A DNA stretch of 64,000 nucleotides from Xanthomonas floridensis. GTDB taxonomy: Bacteria > Pseudomonadota > Gammaproteobacteria > Xanthomonadales > Xanthomonadaceae. Positions within the stretch are counted from its first letter, which is position 1, and the number at the start of each line of letters is the position of its first letter. Of the stretch, positions 38,236 through 48,804 are shown piece after piece. The notes beneath the pieces are model-generated. The model searched no databases and was not told the DNA's origin. It saw nothing but the letters and a program-made list of their open reading frames with translations. The translations under genes were made by a program, and so were the position numbers. The DNA is taken from NCBI RefSeq assembly GCF_001642575.1, contig NZ_LXNG01000014.1:56321-120320 (forward strand). Direction: 5' to 3'.

Positions 38236-38454
38236 GGGTGGCCCCTCGCTTGGATGAGGCCGGCACCATAGCAGTCAGGCCGGGAAGCGCCGTTGACGCC
38301 GGCTCGACGCCTGGGGAGTGCCGATCAATCCGGCCATGCTTCCCGTTCGGGATGGCGGCGGACACGCGACCATCCATCGTGCGTCCGCAGTGGCCGCGCC
38401 CGCACGGCACGGCCATTACCTGCGTTCCATCCGCCTGGAGCGACCCACAACACG

Positions 38455-38576
38455 TCGCATGCAGTAATCAGGTGGAATGAATGGTGCGCTCGGAACCGGA
38501 GCGCACCCGTGGTGCATGTCGATTCCGGGCGCCGCTCGCGCCCGTCCGGTGGTTGCGCCCCCGTCTTGCTGGCGGC
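38455..38576 (-). repeat. ~120-bp dispersed intergenic element, copy E
   Basis: Inverted relative to copy A: starts at GCATGCAGTAATCAGG and ends GTCTTGCTGGCGGC just before the purB stop codon. It shares CGGAACCGGAGCG and GCTCGCGCCCGTCCGG with the copy at 54421. The remainder of 38236-38578 shows no gene. Confidence 0.65.
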
Positions 38577-38578
38577 GT

Positions 38579-41304
<2,726 letters not shown>

Positions 41305-41590
41305 GTCCACCTCCGCAACGATCGACTGCAACGCCCGAATGCATCAGCGCGGGCAGGGGCGAAACGGTGGCGGATACAGCGAAGAACGACACGCTCGGTG
41401 CGTTTCTACAGTCAGGGTCGTCGCCCATGGCGGCGTGGTACCTCGAATGGATGAACCGGCAGTCTAGCCCACGCATTGCGACGACACCGTCGCAACGTAC
41501 CTGGCGAGTATCGTAGACGGCCTCGCCAGCGTGGGTGCGCCCGCGGCCAGCCATTGCGTCACCACAGATCACCGATTGCGGAGAGTGCAG

Positions 41591-42994
41591 ATGAGCGAAC
41601 GTTTCAGGACCGAACACGACAGCATGGGCGAATTGCAGGTGCCCGCCGATGCGCTATGGGGCGCGCAGACCCAGCGCGCCGTACAGAACTTTCCGGTCTC
41701 CGGTCAGCCGATGCCGCGCGGTTTCATTCGCGCGCTGGGGCTGATCAAGGCCGCTGCGGCGAGCGTCAATGCCGACCTGGGGCTATTGCCGAAGGCGATC
41801 GCCAGGAGCGTGCAGGACGCGGCCTTGCAGGTGGCCGAAGGCGCGCACGATGCGCACTTTCCGATCGATGTGTACCAGACCGGCTCGGGGACCTCGTCCA
41901 ACATGAATGCCAACGAGGTCATCGCCACGCTGGCCACGCGGGCCGGCAAGTCCGCAGTGCATCCCAACGATCACGTCAATCTGGGACAGAGCTCCAATGA
42001 CGTGGTGCCTACCGCGATCCGTGTCTGCGCCCTGCTTGCGGCGCAGGAACACCTGCAGCCGGCGCTGAAGCATCTGCGCAAGACCATCGACAAGCGCGCC
42101 AGGTCGCTGGACAAGATCGTCAAGACCGGCCGCACCCACCTGATGGATGCGATGCCGCTGACCTTCGGGCAGGAATTTGGCGCCTGGTCTGCGCAACTGA
42201 GCTCGGCGCAGGAGCGGATCGACGACGCGCTCAAGCGCCTGCGTCGTCTGCCGCTGGGCGGAACCGCCATCGGCACCGGCATCAATGCCGATCCGCGCTT
42301 TGGCGCGAAGGCGGTCAAGGCCTTGTCGACGCTGAGCGGAGCCAGGTTCGACAGCGCGGAAAACAAGTTCGAAGGGCTGGCCGCGCAGGACGATGCGGTG
42401 GAGTTGTCCGGCCAGCTCAATGTGCTGGCCGTGGCGCTGATCAAGATCGCAAATGATTTGCGCTGGATGAATGCCGGGCCGTTGGCCGGGCTGGGCGAGA
42501 TCGAGCTGCCTGCGCTGCAGCCGGGCAGCTCGATCATGCCGGGCAAGGTCAACCCGGTCATTCCCGAGGCTACCGTGATGGCCTGCGCCCAGGTGATTGG
42601 CCACCACACCGCGATTACCGTGGCGGGGCAGACCGGTAATTTCCAGTTGAACGTGACCCTGCCGCTGATTGCCTACAACCTGCTGGATTCGATCACGTTG
42701 CTGGGCAATGTGTCGCGGCTGCTTGCCGATAGCGCCATTGCCGGCTTGAAGGTGCGCCAGGAGCGCGTGCGCGAGGCGCTGGATCGCAATCCGATCCTGG
42801 TCACCGCGTTGAATCCCATCATCGGCTACGAAAAAGCGGCCGCTATTGCCAAGCGCGCCTACAAGGAGCAGCGCCCGGTGCTGGAGGTGGCCAAGCAGGA
42901 CAGCGGACTGAGCGAAGCCGAATTGCGCCGGTTGCTGGACCCGGCCGCGCTGACGCGCGGTGGCATCCACGCCGGTGGCGGTGGCGGCGGCTGA
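41591..42994 (+). CDS. fumC: class II fumarate hydratase
   Basis: 467 residues from MSERFRTEHDSMGELQVPADALWGAQTQRAVQNFPVSGQPMP. Superfamily signature GSSIMPGKVNPVIPEATVMACAQVIG. Active-site segments include GSGTSSNMNANEVIATLA, HPNDHVNLGQSSNDVVPTAIR and KTGRTHLMDAMPLTFGQEF. Interconverts fumarate and malate without an iron-sulfur cluster. The C terminus is Gly-rich (GGIHAGGGGGG). Divergent from the CNNM-type gene; 286 bp between start codons presumably hold both promoters. Confidence 0.98.
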   Translation: MSERFRTEHDSMGELQVPADALWGAQTQRAVQNFPVSGQPMPRGFIRALGLIKAAAASVNADLGLLPKAIARSVQDAALQVAEGAHDAHFPIDVYQTGSGTSSNMNANEVIATLATRAGKSAVHPNDHVNLGQSSNDVVPTAIRVCALLAAQEHLQPALKHLRKTIDKRARSLDKIVKTGRTHLMDAMPLTFGQEFGAWSAQLSSAQERIDDALKRLRRLPLGGTAIGTGINADPRFGAKAVKALSTLSGARFDSAENKFEGLAAQDDAVELSGQLNVLAVALIKIANDLRWMNAGPLAGLGEIELPALQPGSSIMPGKVNPVIPEATVMACAQVIGHHTAITVAGQTGNFQLNVTLPLIAYNLLDSITLLGNVSRLLADSAIAGLKVRQERVREALDRNPILVTALNPIIGYEKAAAIAKRAYKEQRPVLEVAKQDSGLSEAELRRLLDPAALTRGGIHAGGGGGG

Positions 42995-43022
42995 TCGCCG
43001 CCAGCCATGGAAGGTGTGCATG

Positions 43023-43050
43023 CGGTCTTGCCGTCGACGCGGCAAGACCG
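43023..43050. terminator. bidirectional terminator after fumC
   Basis: Perfect 11-bp stem CGGTCTTGCCG / CGGCAAGACCG with a 6-base loop, between convergent fumC and the lipoprotein gene. Confidence 0.75.
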
Positions 43051-43124
43051 GTGGCGTAACGGGGCGGGGCATCGTGCCCGCCGCCTGCGATCGAAGCGTT
43101 ATCGCAACTGCGCGGCTGCGTGGC

Positions 43125-43547
43125 TCAGTGCCGTTCGGCCTGGACGTTCCCGAAGCTTTCGCGGTACGGCTGCAGCGGCGGGATTTCTTCCAGCAGCTCG
43201 GTACTGAGCCGCTGGATTTCCGGCGTCGCGGTCAGCTTGATCGACTTGTAATCCGGGTCCGGGCCGGCGTCGTTGACCGCCTGCTGGCGCAGCATCTGCA
43301 GATGCCCGAACAGCAGTTGCAGCTTGGCGCGGGTCGGCTCCTTCTGCGGTAGCGCGATATCGTCGATCTTGAGCGTGCCGTCCGGAGTGATCTCCGCATT
43401 GGCGGCAGGCGGGCGACGGATCATCACCGACTGCGTGGTGATGGCGACACGCGGCTTGCCACGTTCGGCACGCCGGGACGACTGATCGCCGCAGGCGGCG
43501 AGTGTGCACAGCAGCAGCGCCATGCAGAGCATCACGAACTTGTTCAT
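43125..43547 (-). CDS. small lipoprotein, DUF2884 (YggN)-like
   Basis: 140 residues from MNKFVMLCMALLLCTLAACGDQSS, with lipobox LAAC. The segment VMIRRPPAANAEITPDGTLKIDDIALPQ followed by a helical stretch (KLQLLFGHLQMLRQQAV) parallels the gene at 44165 (VTLKRSGLPAATISADGALSIDGKPVNL, then HQAMRNYYAQIQGVAAKGI). Both look like members of the YggN/DUF2884 family, probably an old duplication. Function unknown. It follows the YtrA-type operon on the same strand, but 617 bp with a dispersed repeat lie between, so it has its own transcript. Confidence 0.8.
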   Translation of the reverse strand: MNKFVMLCMALLLCTLAACGDQSSRRAERGKPRVAITTQSVMIRRPPAANAEITPDGTLKIDDIALPQKEPTRAKLQLLFGHLQMLRQQAVNDAGPDPDYKSIKLTATPEIQRLSTELLEEIPPLQPYRESFGNVQAERH

Positions 43548-44164
43548 GGGATCGGTGGGTCGAGGGGAGCGCACTAGTGTAATCCCGCCGCGGTCTGCGG
43601 GTGCCGGCGCGTGGGCGCGGCAGGGCTGACAAAATGTCGCAGGGGTGCGCCCACGAGCGGTTGAACCGCAGCCTTGGCGTATGCCGCTGACGCGTTGCAT
43701 GTTCACCCGTGCGCAGAGTGCCGGCCGGTGGCCGCGGCGATGTCCGACCAGTTCAAATGCAGTGGCCGCGAGCACGGCGGCGGTCGCCGCGTAGCGACGC
43801 CGCTGCCTCACTCTGATCGAATCAGCAGTGTCAGAAAATGTCGGATTGCGTGGTCACCGATTGAATGACCAGGCTGCCGCAACAGTGCCATCGTGCTGCA
43901 ACTGAGCCGCCCCTGGTGTCCGCAAACGGCCGTACCAGCCCGGCCGATGCCGATCTGGAAGCGCCGCTGGCGACGGACCAACAAGGGCTGACAACACGGC
44001 TGCGTCACTGCCGGGCGGGCGTGGCAGGTGCCCGGAGTGGCATCTGCCACTCGTGCCTTCCGGTTATGAGCGCGCTTTCCATGCGCACCTGACCACTGCA
44101 CGCTCCGTCCTGTCAGCGCTCAGAGCCGGCGCCAGACGCCAGACGAACAATCCGCACGCCGCCC
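43548..44164. other. intergenic region with one dispersed repeat
   Basis: Only the element at 43981-44104 was recognised. No gene, tRNA or other RNA was seen. Confidence 0.55.
43981..44104 (+). repeat. ~120-bp dispersed intergenic element, copy D
   Basis: Carries GCCGGGCGGGCGTGGC, CCCGGAGTGGCATCTGCCACTCG and ends CTGACCACTGCACGCT. Same orientation as copies A and B. Confidence 0.7.
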
Positions 44165-44695
44165 TCAATCGCGGCAGTCTGCAACATCCTTCTGGGTGAG
44201 ATTGGCATAGGGGCCGAACTCGGGCACCGCACTGGCTGCCGCATCCTGCGCCCCGCGCAGCTTGTCCAGCTGATCGCAGATCAGCTTGGCCTTCTGTTTG
44301 AAGGTCTCCGCTTCGGCTTCGATCTTGTCGCCGATCTGGTCCGGGTTGCCGCTCAGCACGCCTTTGAGCGCCTCACCGGCGGCATGTGCGCCGAATGCCG
44401 CGCCCTGCGTGCCGATATCGATGCCCTTGGCCGCAACGCCCTGGATCTGCGCGTAGTAATTGCGCATCGCCTGATGCTGCACGTCGTTCAAGTTCACCGG
44501 TTTGCCGTCGATGCTGAGCGCACCGTCGGCACTGATGGTCGCCGCCGGCAAGCCGCTGCGCTTGAGCGTCACGCTCTTGCCGTTGAAGGTCACGCCGCCG
44601 CTGTCGTTCTCGCCCGACACCACCACCTTCGGCTCGGACTTGCCGCAGCCCACCAGCAACACGCTGGCCATTACCGCAGAAATAAGCAGTTTCAT
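44165..44695 (-). CDS. lipoprotein, DUF2884 (YggN)-like
   Basis: 176 residues from MKLLISAVMASVLLVGCGKSE, lipobox LVGC. Mature segments: SVTLKRSGLPAATISADGALSIDGKPVNLNDVQHQAMRNYYAQIQGVA, then a Gly/Ala-rich helix (IGTQGAAFGAHAAGEALKGVLSG) that might insert into a membrane, and paired Cys near the end (LICDQLDKL...DVADCRD). Last gene of the YtrA-type operon, 22 bp after the DUF4097 gene. Envelope-associated; activity unknown. Confidence 0.85.
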   Translation of the reverse strand: MKLLISAVMASVLLVGCGKSEPKVVVSGENDSGGVTFNGKSVTLKRSGLPAATISADGALSIDGKPVNLNDVQHQAMRNYYAQIQGVAAKGIDIGTQGAAFGAHAAGEALKGVLSGNPDQIGDKIEAEAETFKQKAKLICDQLDKLRGAQDAAASAVPEFGPYANLTQKDVADCRD

Positions 44696-44717
44696 AAGTT
44701 ATCCCCCGAATGAAGAT

Positions 44718-45542
44718 TTACTTGTCCGCCGGCACGCGCACGGCGCCGCCCACACCGCTGGCGCTGATGTCGCCGCTGCCCTTGCGCACAAGGCTCACAT
44801 CGCCACTGACCTTGCGCACATGAATCGACCCGGAGCTGATCGCCTCGACCCGGACGCTTCCCTGCACGTCCTCGATCTCCAACTCGCCCGACCCCACGGT
44901 GCCAACGGTGACGTTGCCTGCCACGTCGCGCAGTTTGACGTCGCCGGAGCCGACCGTGCCGACGTCGGTTGCGCCATGGATCTGCTTTGCCTTCAGGTCG
45001 CCCGAGCCCACCGCCAGCACACGCAGCGCACCGATATCCTCCAGCTCGATGTCGCCGGAGCCCACCTTGGCGGTGACACGTCCCTTGCTGCGGCGGACGA
45101 TCATATCGCCCGAACCGACATCGGCGCTGACGGATGCGGCACCGGTGATCTCGGCATCACCGGAACCCACATCGAACTGCACCAGCAGGGTGTTCGGCAC
45201 GCTGCCGCGCAGGTCCAGATACGAATAGTTTTCGCCGATGGACATGCGGATCAGGCGGTCTTCGGCCAGGGTCACCACCAGCTTGTCGCCGACCCGCTTC
45301 TGGGTCACGGTCAGCTGCTTGAGCAGCTCGGCCTTGGCCGCGCAGGCACGGCCGTGCAGGCGTCCGCCGGTACCGGGCGCGGCGTCCATACGCAGGTCGT
45401 TGGAGGCGACTTCGAACAACACCGACTTCACTCCCGCCAGTTGCAAGTCCAGGCTGCGCGGCTCGGAGAACCTGCATTGCTCTTCGGCAGCCGCGGCGCC
45501 GGGCAATGCGAACAGAAGGGCCAGGGTCAGGGGCAGGCGCAT
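44718..45542 (-). CDS. exported DUF4097 beta-strand repeat protein
   Basis: 274 residues. Signal peptide MRLPLTLALLFALPGAAAAEEQC. The second half is an almost regular beta-repeat: GSGD (or GSGE/SSGS) recurs at about residues 126, 143, 161, 179, 198, 217, 237 and 255, that is every 17-20 residues, each followed by a short hydrophobic strand. This suggests a right-handed beta-helix-like solenoid with aligned Gly-Ser-Gly-Asp turns. Encoded between an ABC permease and a lipoprotein in a GntR-regulated operon; probably periplasmic or surface-exposed. No enzymatic motif seen. Confidence 0.88.
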   Translation of the reverse strand: MRLPLTLALLFALPGAAAAEEQCRFSEPRSLDLQLAGVKSVLFEVASNDLRMDAAPGTGGRLHGRACAAKAELLKQLTVTQKRVGDKLVVTLAEDRLIRMSIGENYSYLDLRGSVPNTLLVQFDVGSGDAEITGAASVSADVGSGDMIVRRSKGRVTAKVGSGDIELEDIGALRVLAVGSGDLKAKQIHGATDVGTVGSGDVKLRDVAGNVTVGTVGSGELEIEDVQGSVRVEAISSGSIHVRKVSGDVSLVRKGSGDISASGVGGAVRVPADK

Positions 45543-45552
45543 GGGATGTCCT

Positions 45553-46539
45553 TCAGGCTTCGGAGCGCCGGCGGCGCAGGTAGATGGAGGCGACGATCAG
45601 GGCCACACCGATGGCGGCACCGATCCAGATGTCGGCATTGCCGTAGACGCGTACGCTGTCGGTGTGCTGCAGGGCCCACTGCACCAGGTCGCTGGGATTC
45701 TGCATGGCGCTGCTGTCCAGGTTGCCGCTGACTGCACGCGGCGACCAGGTGCCTGGCAGCGCGCTGAGCAGGCCGCGGTAGCCGACGATGTACCAGATCC
45801 AGCCGATCGGCAGCGACACGCCCGGCATCGCCGACAGGATGCTCAGCATCACGCAGGCCAGCAACGGGAACAGCACCGCCCACAGGAACGGCTTGCTGTT
45901 GGCCCAGGCCGAGCAGAACATCAGCCAGCCAACGGTGGGCAACGACCACAGCAGGCTCATCGGCACGGTCTTGAGCAGCAACCAGAGCATCGCGAACGGA
46001 TGCGAGTGGGTGGCCATCGCCCAGGGGCTGGGTGCACCGGCGATCAGGGCACCGCCGATGGCGATCAGCCACAGCGCCAGGCCTACCACCAGGCCGATCG
46101 CGATGGCGATCAGCGGCGCCAGCAACAGCGCCCAGGCCGCCTTCGACAGTACCGTCTGGACATCCGACACCGGCAGCGATTTCCAGAACAGTACGCTGCG
46201 GTCGCGGCGATCGTCGTACAGGCTGCCCAGTGCGTAGAAGAACACCACGAAGGCCAGCACCACCGAGGCGATGCCGATCCCGCCCAGCAGCAGGCCGTCG
46301 CCAACCTGGCCCAGGGTGCGGGTGTACTCGGCCATGTCGTCCAGGTTGACGCTGTCGCCAACCATGTTGCGGCGCGCGGTGATCGCACCGATCACGGCCC
46401 CCAGCAGCGCGAAGAACACGGCGATACCGCCGGTGATCACCTGCGCCCAGACGAAGCCGCCACGGTGTTCCCAGTATTCGCGTTTGAGTAGCCAGCCAAA
46501 GGTGCGGGCGGGCGATGCGTGCGTGGTCACTGCGTTCAT
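45553..46539 (-). CDS. ABC-2-type transporter permease
   Basis: 328 residues. After a short cytoplasmic start (MNAVTTHASPARTFGWLLKREYWEHRGGF) it has about six hydrophobic segments, among them VITGGIAVFFALLGAVIGAI, GGIGIASVVLAFVVFFYALGSLYDDRRDRSVLFWKSLPVSD, APLIAIAIGLVVGLALWLIAIGGALIAG and IWIGAAIGVALIVASIYLRRRR. Partner of the ATPase encoded just upstream, with which it overlaps by 4 bases (ATGA). Substrate unknown; related YtrA-operon transporters are linked to envelope stress. Confidence 0.92.
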   Translation of the reverse strand: MNAVTTHASPARTFGWLLKREYWEHRGGFVWAQVITGGIAVFFALLGAVIGAITARRNMVGDSVNLDDMAEYTRTLGQVGDGLLLGGIGIASVVLAFVVFFYALGSLYDDRRDRSVLFWKSLPVSDVQTVLSKAAWALLLAPLIAIAIGLVVGLALWLIAIGGALIAGAPSPWAMATHSHPFAMLWLLLKTVPMSLLWSLPTVGWLMFCSAWANSKPFLWAVLFPLLACVMLSILSAMPGVSLPIGWIWYIVGYRGLLSALPGTWSPRAVSGNLDSSAMQNPSDLVQWALQHTDSVRVYGNADIWIGAAIGVALIVASIYLRRRRSEA

Positions 46540-47411
46540 GCGTAGGTCCCCTTCATGACGGCAACAAACAGGTCGGCCAGGCCGGGATTGCGGGTTTCTC
46601 CAAAGCCGGCGAGCTGTGCCTTGGGCACCCCATCGAACAGCATCACGGTCTTGCCGAACGGCAGGCTGCGCTCATCGATCGGCTTGAGCGCACGCACGGC
46701 ATCCAGATGCTCGGCACCGACCAGTACCTCGGTATAGCGTTCGGCAACGTCTTCCATGTCGGCGGTCAACACGATGCGGCCATCGCGGATGAACATCACA
46801 TCGGTCAGGATGTGTTCGATCTCTTCCACCTGGTGGGTGGTGACGATGATGGTCTTCTGCTCGTCGAAGTAATCCTCCAGCAGGCGCTGGTAGAACTGCT
46901 TGCGGTACAGGATGTCCAGCCCCAGGGTGGGTTCGTCCAGCACCAGGATGCGCGCGTCGATGGCCATCACCAGCGCCAGATGCAGCTGCACGATCATGCC
47001 CTTGGACAGCTCGCGCACCCGCGACTTGCGGTTGAGCTGGGTGTTGGCCAGGAAGCGCTCGCACTTGGCACGGTCAAAGCGCGGGTGCACGCCGGCGACG
47101 AAGTCGATCGCTTCGCCTACCCGCAACCAGCGTGGCAGCACCGCCACGTCGGCAATGAAGCAGACCTCGTTCATCAGCGCGTTGCGCTCGGTGCGCGGGT
47201 CCATGCCCAGCACCTTCAAGTCGCCGTCGAAATCGGTCAACCCCAGCACGGCCTTGAGCGCGGTGGTCTTGCCGGCGCCGTTGGGGCCGATCAACCCGAC
47301 GATGCGACCGGCGGCGATGGTGAAGCTGGTGTTGTCCAGCGCCAGCCGGTGTTTGTAGGCCTTGCGCAGGCCGCGTGCGTCGACGACATGGTCGGTGGAG
47401 ACGGCGGTCAT
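46536..47411 (-). CDS. ABC transporter ATP-binding protein
   Basis: 291 residues from MTAVSTDHVVDARGLRKAYKHRLALDNTSFTIAAG. Walker A GLIGPNGAGKTTALKAVLGL, signature-like RELSKGMIVQLHLALVMAI (LSKGM in place of LSGGQ, common in this subfamily), Walker B RILVLDEPTLGLDI and H-loop IIVTTHQVEE. The C-terminal part resembles the extension of YtrB-like ATPases. The start overlaps the GntR stop (ATGA). Confidence 0.94.
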   Translation of the reverse strand: MTAVSTDHVVDARGLRKAYKHRLALDNTSFTIAAGRIVGLIGPNGAGKTTALKAVLGLTDFDGDLKVLGMDPRTERNALMNEVCFIADVAVLPRWLRVGEAIDFVAGVHPRFDRAKCERFLANTQLNRKSRVRELSKGMIVQLHLALVMAIDARILVLDEPTLGLDILYRKQFYQRLLEDYFDEQKTIIVTTHQVEEIEHILTDVMFIRDGRIVLTADMEDVAERYTEVLVGAEHLDAVRALKPIDERSLPFGKTVMLFDGVPKAQLAGFGETRNPGLADLFVAVMKGTYA

Positions 47412-47770
47412 GGTGTTTTCCCCTGTGGCAACAGATCGTCGATGGACAGGCCCAGCCGCTGGATCCGCTCCAGCACCGCCGGCCATTCTTCATTCAAGAA
47501 GCGCTCGCGTTCGCTTCCGCGCAGCTTCTGTGCCGCTTCCGGGGTCATGAACATGCCCAGGCCGCGGCGCTTTTCCACCAGGTTCTCGTCGGCCAGTTCC
47601 TGGTAGGCGCGCGAGACGGTGATGGGATTGAGCTGGTAGTCCGCCGCCACCTGGCGCACCGAGGGCAGGGCGTCTCCGGGCTTGAGGATTCCATCGAGCA
47701 TCATGGCAATGACCCGTTCCTTGAGTTGGCGATAGATGGGAGCGCCGTCGCTCCATTGGATGTCGTTCAT
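47408..47770 (-). CDS. GntR-family regulator, YtrA subfamily
   Basis: 120 residues from MNDIQWSDGAPIYRQLKERVIAMMLDGILKPGDALPSVRQVAADYQLNPITVSRAYQELADENLVEKRRGLGMFM. A winged helix followed by only a short dimerisation helix pair (AAQKLRGSERERFLNEEWPAVLERIQRLGLS) is exactly the YtrA layout. No effector domain. Expected to repress its own operon. Two bases separate it from the upstream 82-aa gene. The candidate operator is at 48046-48069. Confidence 0.95.
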   Translation of the reverse strand: MNDIQWSDGAPIYRQLKERVIAMMLDGILKPGDALPSVRQVAADYQLNPITVSRAYQELADENLVEKRRGLGMFMTPEAAQKLRGSERERFLNEEWPAVLERIQRLGLSIDDLLPQGKTP

Positions 47771-47772
47771 GA

Positions 47773-48021
47773 TCAGCTCCGTGGGCGCAGAACCTGCGCG
47801 AAGGAGAAATAGGGCATCGACAGCGAAGCGCGCAGATGCCGGCCTGGCCGGGTGCGCTCTTCGGGGGGAGTTGTCGCGTTTTCCGTAACCGCCTCCGACA
47901 CGCCATAATCGGCGCCGGACTCCGTCACCTGACTGGAAGCGGCTCCCAGCCAACCAAGAACACACAGGGTGCTGCCGAACAGCAACAGCGGAACTGGTCG
48001 CGTGACACGTGTGCTGTTCAT
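47773..48021 (-). CDS. small exported or membrane-anchored protein, first in the YtrA operon
   Basis: 82 residues (MNSTRVTRPVPLLLFGSTLCVLGWLGAASSQ...). A positively charged start plus a single hydrophobic helix (about 10-28) suggests a signal peptide or anchor; the rest is short and polar, with no family recognised. Its position two bases before the GntR gene and directly behind the putative operator supports that it is real and expressed. Confidence 0.65.
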   Translation of the reverse strand: MNSTRVTRPVPLLLFGSTLCVLGWLGAASSQVTESGADYGVSEAVTENATTPPEERTRPGRHLRASLSMPYFSFAQVLRPRS

Positions 48022-48045
48022 GCTTTCCCCCTGCGTTGGATGACT

Positions 48046-48069
48046 GGTGTTGTATTCAACTATAACACC
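48046..48069. promoter_or_regulatory. candidate YtrA-type operator GGTG-N16-CACC
   Basis: GGTGTT at 48046-48051 pairs with AACACC at 48064-48069; GGTG and CACC are separated by exactly 16 bases. This is the palindrome I recall being described for a Xanthomonas citri YtrA-family repressor. It lies 25 bases ahead of the operon's first start codon and 88 bases ahead of the divergent glutathione peroxidase gene. Confidence 0.75.
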
Positions 48070-48156
48070 GACACGCAGGCAGTCAACTCCCTGTCATACC
48101 CAACGGATGGCACCCCGCACGCAACGGGTCGCCCACCCACTTTCGAGGACCTGCCC

Positions 48157-48714
48157 ATGTTGTTCAAACGTCTGTTGGTCGTTGTATTTGCTGGCGTTTT
48201 GGCGAGTTCGGCGATGGCGGCCGGTGCGCCGTTGCTGGACCTGGACTACCGCCCGCTGGCCGGCAAGGCGCCGATCAATCTGAACCGTAGTTACGGCGGC
48301 AAGGTACTGATGGTGGTCAACACCGCCAGTAAATGCGGCTATACCCCGCAGTACGAGGGCCTGGAAGCGCTCAACCAGCGCTTCAGCAGCCGCGGCTTCG
48401 CAGTGCTGGGCTTCCCGTCCAACGATTTCCAGGGACAGGAACCGGGATCTGAGAAGCAGATCCAGGAATTTTGCACGCTCACCTATGGCGTCAAGTTCCC
48501 GATGTTTGAGAAGGTGCACGTGCTGGGCAAGGAGGCGACGCCGTTGTACCAGCGGCTGACCCAGGCCACGGGTGTGGCGCCGGGCTGGAACTTTCATAAG
48601 TATCTGATCGGTCGCAATGGGCACGTGGTGGCGCAGTTCCCCAGCAAGATCAAACCGGACGATCCGAGCGTGCTGGCAGCAATCGAACGCGAGCTCAATG
48701 CACCGTCGCGCTGA
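48157..48714 (+). CDS. exported glutathione peroxidase-like protein
   Basis: 185 residues from MLFKRLLVVVFAGVLASSAMAAG, a clear signal peptide, so the enzyme is likely periplasmic. Family motifs: VLMVVNTASKCGYTPQYEGLEALNQRF with peroxidatic Cys in place of selenocysteine, LGFPSNDFQGQEPGSEKQIQEFC containing the conserved Gln and resolving-type Cys, and PGWNFHKYLIGRNGHVV with the conserved Trp. Such Cys-type enzymes often use thioredoxin rather than glutathione. Divergent from the YtrA operon, sharing the region with the operator. Confidence 0.92.
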   Translation: MLFKRLLVVVFAGVLASSAMAAGAPLLDLDYRPLAGKAPINLNRSYGGKVLMVVNTASKCGYTPQYEGLEALNQRFSSRGFAVLGFPSNDFQGQEPGSEKQIQEFCTLTYGVKFPMFEKVHVLGKEATPLYQRLTQATGVAPGWNFHKYLIGRNGHVVAQFPSKIKPDDPSVLAAIERELNAPSR

Positions 48715-48804
48715 GCGCGGCTCTCGCAACGCCGCGTGCACATGCGACAATGCGTGTTCAGCGCCGTCGGTGGCGCGTCTTTTCACTTTCTGGAACTGCA
48801 TCGA

